A DNA stretch of 64,000 nucleotides from positions 186,001 through 250,000 of the forward strand of contig NZ_QGTD01000011.1 in the NCBI RefSeq assembly GCF_003176895.1. Reading direction: 5' to 3'. The stretch is from Gracilibacillus dipsosauri. GTDB taxonomy: Bacteria > Bacillota > Bacilli > Bacillales > Amphibacillaceae. The notes beneath the pieces are model-generated. The model worked only from the letters and a program-made list of their open reading frames with translations. It made no database searches and had not been told where the DNA came from. The translations under genes were made by a program, and so were the position numbers. Positions 54,073 through 63,365 of the stretch are shown here, one piece after another (within the stretch, counting starts at the first letter, position 1; every line of letters starts with the position of its first letter).

Positions 54073-55329
54073 TTACTGTTGCTCTTCTTGTTCGGCTAGC
54101 TTCAGTGTAGTCGTATCCTCTTTACCATCACGATAGTACGTTATGTTAATTTCTTCACCAATGTTTGTATTGTTATACAAATAGGTTTTTAATTCAAGCA
54201 TGGACGTAATTTCTTTATCATTAATTTTCGTAATGACATCATATTTTTGTAAGCCTGCTTCTTCTGCTGGCGATCCAACTTGAACCTTTGCTAAGACTAC
54301 TCCATTTTCGACATCTTCATCTAAATTCAATGTTCCCTGTTTATGTTGTTCTGGCACGGTATTTAAATCAACGGCACTAATACCGATGAATGGGCGAGTA
54401 ACCTCTCCATCTGTTTCTAATTGCTCGATTACTGGCTTAGCATCATCAATTGGGATCGCAAATCCAATCCCTTCCACAGCATCTAAGGCGATTTTCATTG
54501 AATTAATACCAATCACTTCACCATCGGAATTAATCAAAGCACCACCACTGTTTCCTGGATTGATGGCAGCATCTGTTTGAATAACCTGAGTTGTCCAATC
54601 TGGAGAACCATCCTGGTTTAAGTCAACATCAACGGCACGTTCTAGTCCACTAATGATACCCCTTGTTACAGAGCCCGCGAATTCTGTTCCTAATGGGTTA
54701 CCGATTGCAATAGCTGTTTCCCCAACTGTTAGTTCTCCTGATGAGCCGAGTGGGGCAACAGTTTCTACTTGCTCACTGGATATTCGTAGTACCGCCAAAT
54801 CTGTTAGAGAGTCTTTACCGAGAACATCTGCTGGAACCTTCTCCCCATTAGTAAGAATAACCTCTACTTCTTGAGCTCCTTCGACAACATGATTATTGGT
54901 AACGACGTATGCATATTCTCCTTCTTTTTTATAGACTACTCCAGAACCAGTACCAGCTGCATCCGTTTCTTCCCACAAACTCGTTTGTTGTATATTAGAT
55001 ACCCCTACGACAGCATCTGATACTCGATTAATTGCTTCACTCAAGGAGTCGATGTTTTCATTTGATACATTGGATGTTGGAACAGATTCTTTATTCTCGT
55101 TCGTTTCCTGTTGTGTTTCTTCACTTATATCTTGTTCTGTTTGTGCAGATTGTGCTTGGTTATCCTCATCATTTAGTATAGATAGGAAGATACCACCACT
55201 AAAAAGGGCAACAATTAATCCCCCTGCAATACCACTGAGTAGCATGCCGCCAAAATTTTTATCCTTCGATTTATGATTGCTATTTTCGGTTTTTACTTCA
55301 TTTATTTCTTGCTTTTCGTTTTCATCCAT
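54073..55329 (-). CDS. htrA: HtrA-like membrane-anchored serine protease
   Basis: This 418-residue quality-control protease acts at the outer face of the membrane. It has a short cytoplasmic N-terminus, one membrane helix (~29-52), an acidic Gln/Glu-rich linker (~53-90), and a trypsin-like domain with His147 (TNNHVVEG), Asp177 (SLTDLAVLRI) and Ser261 (INPGNSGGAL). One PDZ domain follows (~305-405). This is the B. subtilis HtrA/HtrB/YyxA architecture. The ATG follows AGAAAGGTGGGAACACA. It is divergent from CssRS, the two-component system that controls htrA and htrB under secretion stress, which supports the same regulation here. Confidence 0.93.
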   Translation of the reverse strand: MDENEKQEINEVKTENSNHKSKDKNFGGMLLSGIAGGLIVALFSGGIFLSILNDEDNQAQSAQTEQDISEETQQETNENKESVPTSNVSNENIDSLSEAINRVSDAVVGVSNIQQTSLWEETDAAGTGSGVVYKKEGEYAYVVTNNHVVEGAQEVEVILTNGEKVPADVLGKDSLTDLAVLRISSEQVETVAPLGSSGELTVGETAIAIGNPLGTEFAGSVTRGIISGLERAVDVDLNQDGSPDWTTQVIQTDAAINPGNSGGALINSDGEVIGINSMKIALDAVEGIGFAIPIDDAKPVIEQLETDGEVTRPFIGISAVDLNTVPEQHKQGTLNLDEDVENGVVLAKVQVGSPAEEAGLQKYDVITKINDKEITSMLELKTYLYNNTNIGEEINITYYRDGKEDTTTLKLAEQEEQQ

Positions 55330-55571
55330 TGTGTTCCCACCTTTCTGTTCAGTTGATTATTTTTGGATTGTAACCTTATTATAAAAGAGAGTTACGGAAC
55401 AATCATGTGACAAATGTAGAAAATCTGTGTAAGAATAGCAGAAAACCGTCACTTAATTTTTTTTAGAGAATGTGCGAAAATAAGTTAATGATATATTCCT
55501 TTATAGGGGCTCTATGTACTTTATACCCCAAAACCAAAAAATTAATCTGTTATTAGAAAGGTGGTTGCATC

Positions 55572-56261
55572 TTGAACCAGCATATATATATCGTGGAGGA
55601 TGATCCTAATATTCGGGATATCGTAAAAGCGTATTTAATAAAAGAAGGCTATCAAGTAACCATGATGGAAACAGCAGAGGACGCATGGGAAAATGCGAAA
55701 AAGCAACAGCCTAACATGTGGATATTGGATATTATGCTACCAGGGATGGATGGTTATGAATTATGTAAGAAAATTCGTGCAAGAAGTGAAGTACCTATTA
55801 TCATTATTTCAGCAAAAGATGAAGAGGTTGATAAGATTCTTGGATTGGAGCTAGGAAGTGATGATTATCTCACGAAACCATTTAGTCCAAGGGAATTAGT
55901 TGCTCGAGTAAAGCGATTATTTAAACGCTTAGAGAATAGTCCTATGGTTCAGAAAAAAACGAATACTGTGGAGATCGATGATTTGAAGATGGACCAAGCT
56001 GCAAGACAGGTGTTCTGGAGGGATCAAGAAATAGATGTAACCACAAAGGAATTTGATATGCTTGAAATCTTTGCTAAAAGGCCTAATCGTGCTTTTGCAC
56101 GAGAAGAGCTGCTCTCCTTAGTTTGGGGAGAGGATTATTTTGGCAGTGATAGAGCCGTCGATGATCTTGTAAAAAGGCTTAGAAAAAAATTAGAAGGGCT
56201 ACCAGTGGAAACCGTCTGGGGCTATGGTTATCGATTGCATATTGATGAGGAGCAATCATGA
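55572..56261 (+). CDS. cssR: Secretion-stress response regulator, CssR-like (OmpR family)
   Basis: The 229-residue OmpR/PhoB-type regulator has a receiver domain with the phosphoacceptor Asp53 (WILDIMLPGMDGYEL), acidic pair VEDD, and Lys in LTKPFSPRELV. The winged-helix DNA-binding domain has TKEFDMLEIF and VDDLVKRLRKKLEGLPVETVWGYGYR. The resemblance to B. subtilis CssR and its place next to htrA support the name. The TTG start at 55572 follows AAAGGTGGTTGCATC. It overlaps the kinase gene by 4 nt. Confidence 0.88.
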   Translation: MNQHIYIVEDDPNIRDIVKAYLIKEGYQVTMMETAEDAWENAKKQQPNMWILDIMLPGMDGYELCKKIRARSEVPIIIISAKDEEVDKILGLELGSDDYLTKPFSPRELVARVKRLFKRLENSPMVQKKTNTVEIDDLKMDQAARQVFWRDQEIDVTTKEFDMLEIFAKRPNRAFAREELLSLVWGEDYFGSDRAVDDLVKRLRKKLEGLPVETVWGYGYRLHIDEEQS

Positions 56262-57613
56262 AGCTTCAATACCAATTAACGATAGCATTTACAACTCTTT
56301 TAATTGTCATCATGACGGTAACGGGAATCACCCTCTATTCTCAAATGCTTCAAATGTTAATTCAGGATGAACAACGCCAATTAGAGGATAAAGGGGAATT
56401 AATCGTAAATTTTTTACTATATGAAGATTTAAACAGTACGTATAATGTACAGCGTTTAGCAGAAATGTTAGATAAATATAGCCTGCAGGTTTTTGCGTAT
56501 GACGAAGGTTCAGACCAAATCATTTTTACTTCAATAGCAGATCTTCAAGTGATTGAAAAATGGGTGGACCGCTATGATATGGACAAGGCGGAACAACCAT
56601 TATGGCAAAACGGTAACGAAAAATACGTTGTATCGATCATCCCCTTTTATGGTGCTGTATCTACTCAGCACTTGGTATTATTAACACCATTGGATGACCT
56701 ACAAGAAGTTAGACAAATTATAATGGAAAGGCTGCTCTTAATCTTTTTCATTGGAATCGCGGTCGCTGTGCTTCTTAGTCACTATTTAACAACGAAGTTA
56801 GTCACACCATTGACAAAGTTAAGGCATCAGTTAAAGAAAATCGAAAAGAGAAATTTTAGTGAGATGGAAGAAATCAAAGCCACTGGAGAAATTAAAGAAG
56901 TAGAGCAGAGCCTCAGAGATATGGCGAATGAATTGAATAGCTTTATACAGACACAACGACACTTTTTCCAGAATGCTAGTCATGAGCTGAAAACCCCTTT
57001 AATGACCATCCAAGGATATGCTGAAGGGATTAAGGACGGCATATTTGAAGGAGAGGAAGCAAAGCGCGGTTTAAATGTCATGATTGAAGAAATAAACCGT
57101 TTGAAAAAAATTATTAATGAAATTATATTGCTAGCAAAGCTCGATAGTGAGGCCAATATTTATGAGGAAGAGCAAGTTAACTTACAGGAATTCATTGAGC
57201 AAGTCATGGCCCGAGCAGTTCCGATTGCCAATGAAAAAAATATATCAATAGAACTAAAGAATTCTGTTCCATATATGGTCTATTTTGATTATGATAAAAT
57301 GCTGCAAGCAGTAATGAATATTGTAGCAAATGGAATTAGGCATGCGACTCATAAAGTAGAAGTTAGTGTTTATGCTAAGAATAAACAGGTTATTATGGAA
57401 GTAAGAGATGACGGAGAGGGTATTGAAGAGGAACTGTTAACCAAACTATTTCATCGCTTTGTAAAAGGAGAAGATGGAGAAACAGGGCTTGGTTTAGCGA
57501 TTGCTAGAGCAATTGTAGAACGCTCTGGTGGAAGTATTCGAGCAACTAATCATGAGGAAGGTGGAGCTGTATTCCAAATTCGGTTCGTAAATTTTCAAAA
57601 AAATACCGATTAA
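56258..57613 (+). CDS. cssS: Secretion-stress sensor histidine kinase, CssS-like
   Basis: The 451-residue membrane kinase has helices at ~8-27 and ~159-176 enclosing an extracytoplasmic sensor of ~130 residues. A HAMP linker, the phosphoacceptor His242 in NASHELKTPLMT, and an HATPase domain with NIVANGIRHA, DDGEGI and GLGLAIA follow. It is coupled to cssR by a 4-nt overlap. In B. subtilis the partner senses misfolded exported protein and induces htrA/htrB; the divergent htrA makes that role likely here. Confidence 0.88.
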   Translation: MKLQYQLTIAFTTLLIVIMTVTGITLYSQMLQMLIQDEQRQLEDKGELIVNFLLYEDLNSTYNVQRLAEMLDKYSLQVFAYDEGSDQIIFTSIADLQVIEKWVDRYDMDKAEQPLWQNGNEKYVVSIIPFYGAVSTQHLVLLTPLDDLQEVRQIIMERLLLIFFIGIAVAVLLSHYLTTKLVTPLTKLRHQLKKIEKRNFSEMEEIKATGEIKEVEQSLRDMANELNSFIQTQRHFFQNASHELKTPLMTIQGYAEGIKDGIFEGEEAKRGLNVMIEEINRLKKIINEIILLAKLDSEANIYEEEQVNLQEFIEQVMARAVPIANEKNISIELKNSVPYMVYFDYDKMLQAVMNIVANGIRHATHKVEVSVYAKNKQVIMEVRDDGEGIEEELLTKLFHRFVKGEDGETGLGLAIARAIVERSGGSIRATNHEEGGAVFQIRFVNFQKNTD

Positions 57614-57636
57614 ATTGTAGTATTTACTTCCTTTTA

Positions 57637-57645
57637 TGTTATAAT
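57637..57645 (+). promoter_or_regulatory. Extended -10 promoter of typA
   Basis: TGTTATAAT is a perfect extended -10 motif 48 bp before the typA start. Confidence 0.5.
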
Positions 57646-57693
57646 CATTAAGTTGTTAAACTATTGAACGCATCATTAAGAGGAGAGAATGAG

Positions 57694-59523
57694 ATGACGC
57701 AGGTAAGAGAAGATCTTCGCAATATTGCAATCATTGCCCACGTAGACCATGGAAAAACAACTTTGGTAGACCAATTGCTCCATTATTCTGGAACCTTCCG
57801 TGAAAATGAGCAAGTAGCGGAGCGAGCAATGGATTCGAATGATATTGAAAAAGAACGCGGAATTACAATCTTAGCTAAAAATACAGCCATTAATTATAAG
57901 GATACACATATAAATATTTTAGATACGCCTGGACATGCGGATTTTGGTGGTGAAGTGGAACGAATCATGAAAATGGTGGATGGGGTGTTGTTAGTTGTCG
58001 ATGCCTTTGAAGGCTGTATGCCCCAAACCCGTTTTGTTTTAAAGAAAGCACTTGAACAAAAGCTACGTCCAGTTGTTGTATTAAACAAGATTGATCGACC
58101 AAATGCACGACCTAGTGAAGTAGTAGATGAGGTGTTAGATTTATTCATTGAGCTTGGTGCAGACGATGATCAGCTAGAGTTTCCTGTTGTCTATGCCTCT
58201 GCATTGAACGGAACATCCAGCTATGAACCTGATGCTCAAGAGGAAACAATGCAGCCGATTTTTGATACGATACTAGAGCATATTCCTGCACCGATAGATA
58301 ATCAAAATGACCCACTACAGTTTCAAGTAACCTTACTCGACTATAACGATTATTTAGGACGTATCGGTATTGGCCGTGTATTCCGAGGAACGATTCAAGT
58401 GGGGCAACAGGTAGCTTTAATGAAAACAGATGGAACGGTCAAAAACTTCCGTGTGTCAAAACTGTTTGGCTTTATTGGTCTAAAGCGCGTAGAGATAGAA
58501 GAAGCAAAGGCGGGAGATATTATAGCAGTTGCCGGGATGGAGGACATTAACGTCGGGGAAACGGTTTGTCCAATAGAGAACCAGGAAGCACTACCAACCC
58601 TTCGTATTGACGAACCGACCCTGCAAATGACGTTTGTTGTAAACAATAGTCCTTTCGCTGGAAGAGAAGGTAAGCATATTACTTCAAGAAAAATCGAAGA
58701 GCGTTTAATGTCCCAATTAGAAACAGATGTAAGCTTAAGAGTAGATCCAACCGCTTCTCCTGATGCATGGATAGTTTCTGGACGTGGCGAGCTTCACTTA
58801 TCTATTTTGGTAGAAAATATGCGTAGAGAAGGCTATGAGATTCAGCTATCCAAGCCAGAGGTCATTATTAAAGAAATAGATGGAGTAAAATGTGAGCCGA
58901 TTGAACGCGTTCAGATTGATGTTCCTGAGGATTATACTGGCCCTGTCATGGAATCTCTTGGTACTCGTAAAGGAGAAATGGTTGATATGATCAACCATGG
59001 GAATGGACAAGTTCGAATGGAATTTCGAGTACCATCTCGTGGGCTGATTGGATATGCAACAGAGTTTATGACCCAAACTAGAGGATATGGAATTATCAAC
59101 CATACCTTTGAAGAATATGCGCCATTTGTAAAAGGTCAGGTTGGCGGAAGACGTGAAGGTGTTCTGGTCGCATTAGAAAATGGTAAAGCATCCACTTATG
59201 GAATTATGAACTTAGAGGATCGCGGCATTATCTTCGTCGATCCTGGGACAGAAGTGTATGCAGGTATGATTGTTGGGGAGCATAATCGCGAGAATGATCT
59301 TACGGTTAATATTACAAAAGAGAAGCATTTAACGAATGTTCGATCCGCAACAAAGGATCAAACGGCAACGATACGAAAAACACGCACGTTATCATTAGAA
59401 GAGGCTATCCAGTACTTAAATGATGATGAGTATTGTGAAGTAACACCTGAATCTATTCGTCTCCGTAAGAAAATTTTAAATAAGAGTGAACGGGAAAAGG
59501 CAGCAAAAAGAAAAACTAATTAA
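57694..59523 (+). CDS. typA: Ribosome-associated GTPase TypA/BipA
   Basis: The ~609-residue translational GTPase binds ribosomes and acts in 50S assembly and stress or cold adaptation. G motifs are visible: AHVDHGKTTLVD, ERGITI, DTPGHADFGGEV, NKIDRPNARP. They are followed by EF-G-like domains II, III and V and the BipA-specific C-terminus (RGIIFVDPGTEVYAGMIVGEH). The ATG at 57694 follows AGGAGAGAATGAG; the longer frame from 57664 has no ribosome site. Its own terminator follows. Confidence 0.96.
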   Translation: MTQVREDLRNIAIIAHVDHGKTTLVDQLLHYSGTFRENEQVAERAMDSNDIEKERGITILAKNTAINYKDTHINILDTPGHADFGGEVERIMKMVDGVLLVVDAFEGCMPQTRFVLKKALEQKLRPVVVLNKIDRPNARPSEVVDEVLDLFIELGADDDQLEFPVVYASALNGTSSYEPDAQEETMQPIFDTILEHIPAPIDNQNDPLQFQVTLLDYNDYLGRIGIGRVFRGTIQVGQQVALMKTDGTVKNFRVSKLFGFIGLKRVEIEEAKAGDIIAVAGMEDINVGETVCPIENQEALPTLRIDEPTLQMTFVVNNSPFAGREGKHITSRKIEERLMSQLETDVSLRVDPTASPDAWIVSGRGELHLSILVENMRREGYEIQLSKPEVIIKEIDGVKCEPIERVQIDVPEDYTGPVMESLGTRKGEMVDMINHGNGQVRMEFRVPSRGLIGYATEFMTQTRGYGIINHTFEEYAPFVKGQVGGRREGVLVALENGKASTYGIMNLEDRGIIFVDPGTEVYAGMIVGEHNRENDLTVNITKEKHLTNVRSATKDQTATIRKTRTLSLEEAIQYLNDDEYCEVTPESIRLRKKILNKSEREKAAKRKTN

Positions 59524-59528
59524 ACAAA

Positions 59529-59563
59529 AACCAGCGGATTGTTAAGATCTCCGCTGGTTTTTT
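59529..59563 (+). terminator. Terminator after typA
   Basis: AACCAGCGGA / TCCGCTGGTT (10 bp, 11-nt loop) followed by TTTT, 6 nt after the stop. Confidence 0.92.
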
Positions 59564-59630
59564 CGCTAGAGTAGATAGATACCAATAAATTAAGCTATCA
59601 TTTATAATACAAGAAGGAGGAGGAAATATC

Positions 59631-59909
59631 ATGCGTTTTTGGCGTCGTTTAATGTTTATATTTAAGTTTCATCGGTCCATTCCATTTTTTAAGGATTTTT
59701 TCATTTCAAATGAGATTACAATAGGAAAGAAGCTGATTTCTATTCTATTGATCGTAGGTTATATTATATTTCCATTTGATGCAATCCCTGATTTTCTACT
59801 CTTTTTTGGCGTGCTCGATGATGTAATGGTAGCTACGCTAATTTTACAGCAAATCGTCAAAATGGCCCCAGCTTCTTTAAAGGAAAAATATAAAGTGAAT
59901 CTTCCATAA
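59631..59909 (+). CDS. YkvA-like DUF1232 protein
   Basis: The 92-residue protein has the DUF1232 core: ISILLIVGYIIFPFDAIPDFLLFFGVLDDVMVATLILQ, two hydrophobic helices around the hallmark P-x-D-x-IPD motif. The family is small, membrane-associated and of unknown role. The ATG follows AAGGAGGAGGAAATATC, one of the strongest ribosome sites in the window. It lies between typA's terminator and the convergent ABC permease. Confidence 0.85.
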   Translation: MRFWRRLMFIFKFHRSIPFFKDFFISNEITIGKKLISILLIVGYIIFPFDAIPDFLLFFGVLDDVMVATLILQQIVKMAPASLKEKYKVNLP

Positions 59910-59931
59910 ATAGAGATCACAGGTGATCATT

Positions 59932-61269
59932 TTAAATCTCGCGGCGCATAGCTTTTAATACATCTATCTTTGTTGCTCGTTTTGCTGGTTTTAAGCCAGA
60001 AACAATGGTAACTAACAAACAAATAGCAACAGATATGGCAATCAGACTCCAAGGGATTGCTGAGAACTGAAAGCCTTCTGGTAGTTGTTCATCAAAGGCG
60101 TTCTCTACAATCACAGGAAGGAATAGATTCACTAAGAAGCTAATTAGATAAGCTACAGCTATTCCTACAACGGCACCAAGAATACCGATATACCCACTTT
60201 CTAATAAGAAAATTTGTTTAATTTTCTTTGGATGTGCACCAAGAGCCTTCATGATACCTATGTCAGGGGTTCTTTCCGTAACGGCCATTGTCATCGTATT
60301 ATAAATACCAATGGAAGCAATAATAATGGCAATTGTACCAATAAAAATGAGTCCTGCCTTGGCAATAGTGAAAACAACATCCATACTTTTTAGTTCATCC
60401 GCTGCTGAATAGACTAAATAACCTTGATCCTTTAATTGCTCGGAAATATCGCTCACCTCTTCCATATTATGAGCATATCCCCTTACCTCGTCATAGCCTT
60501 CTGGTTCTTCTATCCCTTGCATGTCAGGTTGAGTAATCATACCTCTAGCGGTTTTAGTAAATGCTTCGACCTCTTTTAATATAGAATCAGATATAAAGAC
60601 GGTTTGATCCATCATCCAATCACGTGCAGGCTTCTCGGTAATACCAGTGATGATTAAAGGGATCGTATGCTCCTTCTGTTCTCCATCAACGGTTTGCATG
60701 ACCGTCATCTTAAGTTCTTTGCCAATCACTTCTCCATCATATTGAAATTCCTTTTTTAACATTCCATCTTCACCATACATATCCTCTGTTTCTTGTTGCT
60801 CACTAGAGACGAGGGTTTTCACAAAGTCATGGCCAACTATAATTTCATTTTCTTTTTCTGGTAAACGTCCTTCTGAAAGCTCAAGACCCGCATCTATCTC
60901 TGAGGGGAAATGGGCCATCACTGTTTGAACACTTCCTTCATATTGATCCAATTGAAATAAAGGAGTTTGTTGCAGGTTGATTCTTCTTGTCACTGCCTTC
61001 ATACCATCTTTTTTTTCTAATTCTTCTATCTCTTTATCTGTTATTGGTTGGTATTTTCCGTCTACTTCCATCCCGCCAATCTGTAGCTGGGTAACAGAAC
61101 GAGATTCTAGAATATCCTTTGCAAGAGATTTATGTAGTCCAAATCCTACCGATGCTAATACAATAAGGAATGTAACCCCCATAGCAGTAGCTAAAACAGT
61201 CATAAAAATCCTTGATTTACTTCGTTTCATATTGCGGCGGACGAAACGCCATCTATCCTTCATATTCAT
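59932..61269 (-). CDS. MacB/FtsX-type ABC transporter permease
   Basis: The 445-residue protein has the MacB layout: an N-terminal helix (~20-42), a large extracytoplasmic domain (~43-310, MacB_PCD type), and three C-terminal helices carrying the FtsX domain, with the motif NTMTMAVTERTPDIGIMKALGA in the first loop. Such pumps transfer force across the membrane to export peptides or lipoproteins, or to transmit signals, rather than forming a classic channel. It overlaps the ATPase stop by 4 nt. No adjacent bacitracin-type two-component system. The substrate is unknown. Confidence 0.87.
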   Translation of the reverse strand: MNMKDRWRFVRRNMKRSKSRIFMTVLATAMGVTFLIVLASVGFGLHKSLAKDILESRSVTQLQIGGMEVDGKYQPITDKEIEELEKKDGMKAVTRRINLQQTPLFQLDQYEGSVQTVMAHFPSEIDAGLELSEGRLPEKENEIIVGHDFVKTLVSSEQQETEDMYGEDGMLKKEFQYDGEVIGKELKMTVMQTVDGEQKEHTIPLIITGITEKPARDWMMDQTVFISDSILKEVEAFTKTARGMITQPDMQGIEEPEGYDEVRGYAHNMEEVSDISEQLKDQGYLVYSAADELKSMDVVFTIAKAGLIFIGTIAIIIASIGIYNTMTMAVTERTPDIGIMKALGAHPKKIKQIFLLESGYIGILGAVVGIAVAYLISFLVNLFLPVIVENAFDEQLPEGFQFSAIPWSLIAISVAICLLVTIVSGLKPAKRATKIDVLKAMRREI

Positions 61270-61958
61270 ATTGCAATATCTCCTTTCAATACTTCACCAT
61301 CATGTAAGTGGATCTGTTGATGACCAATACTGGCAACCTCATTGTCATGTGTAATAATGACGAATGTAATGCCATATTTTTGATTCAATGATTGAATGAA
61401 ATCTAATATTTCCTTTTCCGTTTCACTGTCTAAACTACCAGTAGGTTCATCTGCTAGAATAATGGGTGGTTCAATAACTAATGCTCTTGCAATACTTACT
61501 CTCTGTTGTTGTCCACCTGATAACTCGCTTGGATAATGATTTTTATAATCGATTAAACCAACACGCCCAAGAGTTTGATTGGTTAATTCTTCTCTTTTCT
61601 TTTCAGCTACCCCTTTTAAAACTAAAGGAAGTTCAATGTTCTCATATGCTGTCATTGTAGGAATTAACTGAAAGTTTTGAAAGATAAATCCGATGTGCTG
61701 TAATCGAAAATCTGCAAATTCTCCTTCACTAAAGCTTGTAACCTCTGTACCATCGATGAATATCCTACCGTGTGTAGGTTTCATAAAGCCACCGATAAGG
61801 TTGAGCAAGGTCGATTTCCCTGACCCACTCCTACCTGTGATAACAGCAATATCTCCTTTTTTAACCTCAAAGGAAATATCCTTAAGTACATTAAGCTCTG
61901 TTTGATTATTTTTCTTTCCTAATAAAAATGTTTGGTGTAATGATTGTACTTTGATCAT
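61266..61958 (-). CDS. LolD/MacB-type ABC ATP-binding protein
   Basis: The 230-residue ATPase has Walker [11 protein letters not shown], signature [15 protein letters not shown], Walker [13 protein letters not shown] and switch His in VIITHDNEV, the LolD/MacB/BceA pattern. The ATG follows AGAAGGGGGATCTAT. It is the first gene of a two-gene operon and is coupled to the permease by a 4-nt overlap, making a complete MacB-like unit. Confidence 0.9.
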   Translation of the reverse strand: MIKVQSLHQTFLLGKKNNQTELNVLKDISFEVKKGDIAVITGRSGSGKSTLLNLIGGFMKPTHGRIFIDGTEVTSFSEGEFADFRLQHIGFIFQNFQLIPTMTAYENIELPLVLKGVAEKKREELTNQTLGRVGLIDYKNHYPSELSGGQQQRVSIARALVIEPPIILADEPTGSLDSETEKEILDFIQSLNQKYGITFVIITHDNEVASIGHQQIHLHDGEVLKGDIAI

Positions 61959-62141
61959 ATAGATCCCCCTTCTTTTTGCTTTTCAATAATATGGACGAAT
62001 TGTATTCGAAAAGTATTACATTTTTTTTAAAAAAGATTTTATTGTCTATGAAAAGGTGGAGACCAATTAGCTGGCATTACGAAAAAAATTTAGGAATATG
62101 GTAAAATAGTAAAGAATTGAACAAAAAAGGAGATTTACAGC

Positions 62142-63317
62142 ATGAGAAAGCGACTTATACCCATTATTGTGGTACTTATTTTACTGGTTGGCTGTATGGG
62201 AATATCCCAATCTGAAAGTGCTTCTCATTCCAAACATAAAAGCTTATTAACAGAAAAAAATCAAAACGGAGAGCTATTCACCTCGTTAGCACCTGTATTG
62301 ACAGAAATTGATATTACTGCAATTGGTGATTTGTTAATTCACTCACGGGTTTATGAAGATGCAGAAGTGGATGGGGGCTATGATTTTAGGCCAATGCTTC
62401 AATCCGTCGAGAGCTACTTGAAAAGTTCGACCATTACGATCGCCAATCAAGAAACTATTACAGGTGGTGCTGAAATAGGTTTGTCCACTTATCCTTCTTT
62501 TAACAGCCCTTATGAATTAGCGGATAATCTGAAGGAAGTCGGTGTGGATTTAGTAACAATGGCAAATAACCATACACTTGATCGTGGGGAAGAAGCGATT
62601 CAAAATGCTATTACGCACTATGAGGAAATTGGAATGAAGTACACAGGAAGCTTCAAAGATAAAGAAGACAGAGAGAAAATTCGTGTAATCGAGACTGATG
62701 AGAATATATCTGTTGCATTTCTGAGCTATACATATGGCACAAATGGCATCCCTGTTCCAGAAGGGAAGGATTATTTAGTCAATCTTATCGACGAACAACG
62801 AATCAAAGCAGATGTGAAAAAGGCAGAAAAGCTAGCCGACGTAACCGTGTTAAGCTATCACTTTGGTAATGAATATGAACGGATGCCTAACGGTTATCAA
62901 AAAGAGCTAGCACAATTTGCTTCAGATTTAGGGGTCGAGGTGGTTATAGGACATCATCCACATGTACTGCAGCCAATTGATTGGATCGAAGGCAAAAATG
63001 GTAACCACACATTAGTAGCCTATTCTTTGGGAAATTTCCTTTCTGGACAGGATAAGCTCTACCGACGTATTGGTGGAATATTCCAGTTCAAGGTGGAAAA
63101 GAAAGTAGATCAAAAGTCTGAATCGATCCGAATACATACTCCTGCCTTTTTACCAACCTTCGTACAGTATGAGATGAATGGTGGTAGAATGACAAACTTC
63201 GCTGTGTTACCATTTCATGAAGTGACAGAGGAACAATTACCTGATCATCAAGTGAAATGGGATGAAATAAAAGCCCATATGTCCCAATGGGTTCCTGACT
63301 TAACCATATTAAAATAA
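62142..63317 (+). CDS. CapA-family lipoprotein (PgsA-like, metallophosphatase fold)
   Basis: The 391-residue exported lipoprotein has its lipobox Cys18 in LVGC. The CapA (PGA_cap) domain follows, with GDLLIHSRVY, NQETITGG, LVTMANNHTLDRGEE and VVIGHHPHVLQPIDW, the Asp/Asn/His metal-type motifs of the family. CapA proteins take part in poly-gamma-glutamate capsule synthesis. Here no capB/capC partner is adjacent, so a capsule role is only possible. The ATG follows AAAAAAGGAGATTTACAGC. The DUF368 gene begins 48 bp downstream. Confidence 0.88.
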   Translation: MRKRLIPIIVVLILLVGCMGISQSESASHSKHKSLLTEKNQNGELFTSLAPVLTEIDITAIGDLLIHSRVYEDAEVDGGYDFRPMLQSVESYLKSSTITIANQETITGGAEIGLSTYPSFNSPYELADNLKEVGVDLVTMANNHTLDRGEEAIQNAITHYEEIGMKYTGSFKDKEDREKIRVIETDENISVAFLSYTYGTNGIPVPEGKDYLVNLIDEQRIKADVKKAEKLADVTVLSYHFGNEYERMPNGYQKELAQFASDLGVEVVIGHHPHVLQPIDWIEGKNGNHTLVAYSLGNFLSGQDKLYRRIGGIFQFKVEKKVDQKSESIRIHTPAFLPTFVQYEMNGGRMTNFAVLPFHEVTEEQLPDHQVKWDEIKAHMSQWVPDLTILK

Positions 63318-63365
63318 TGAGATTACGAGGATAGGTAAAATTTTAAGATAGAGGAGAATAGTTGA

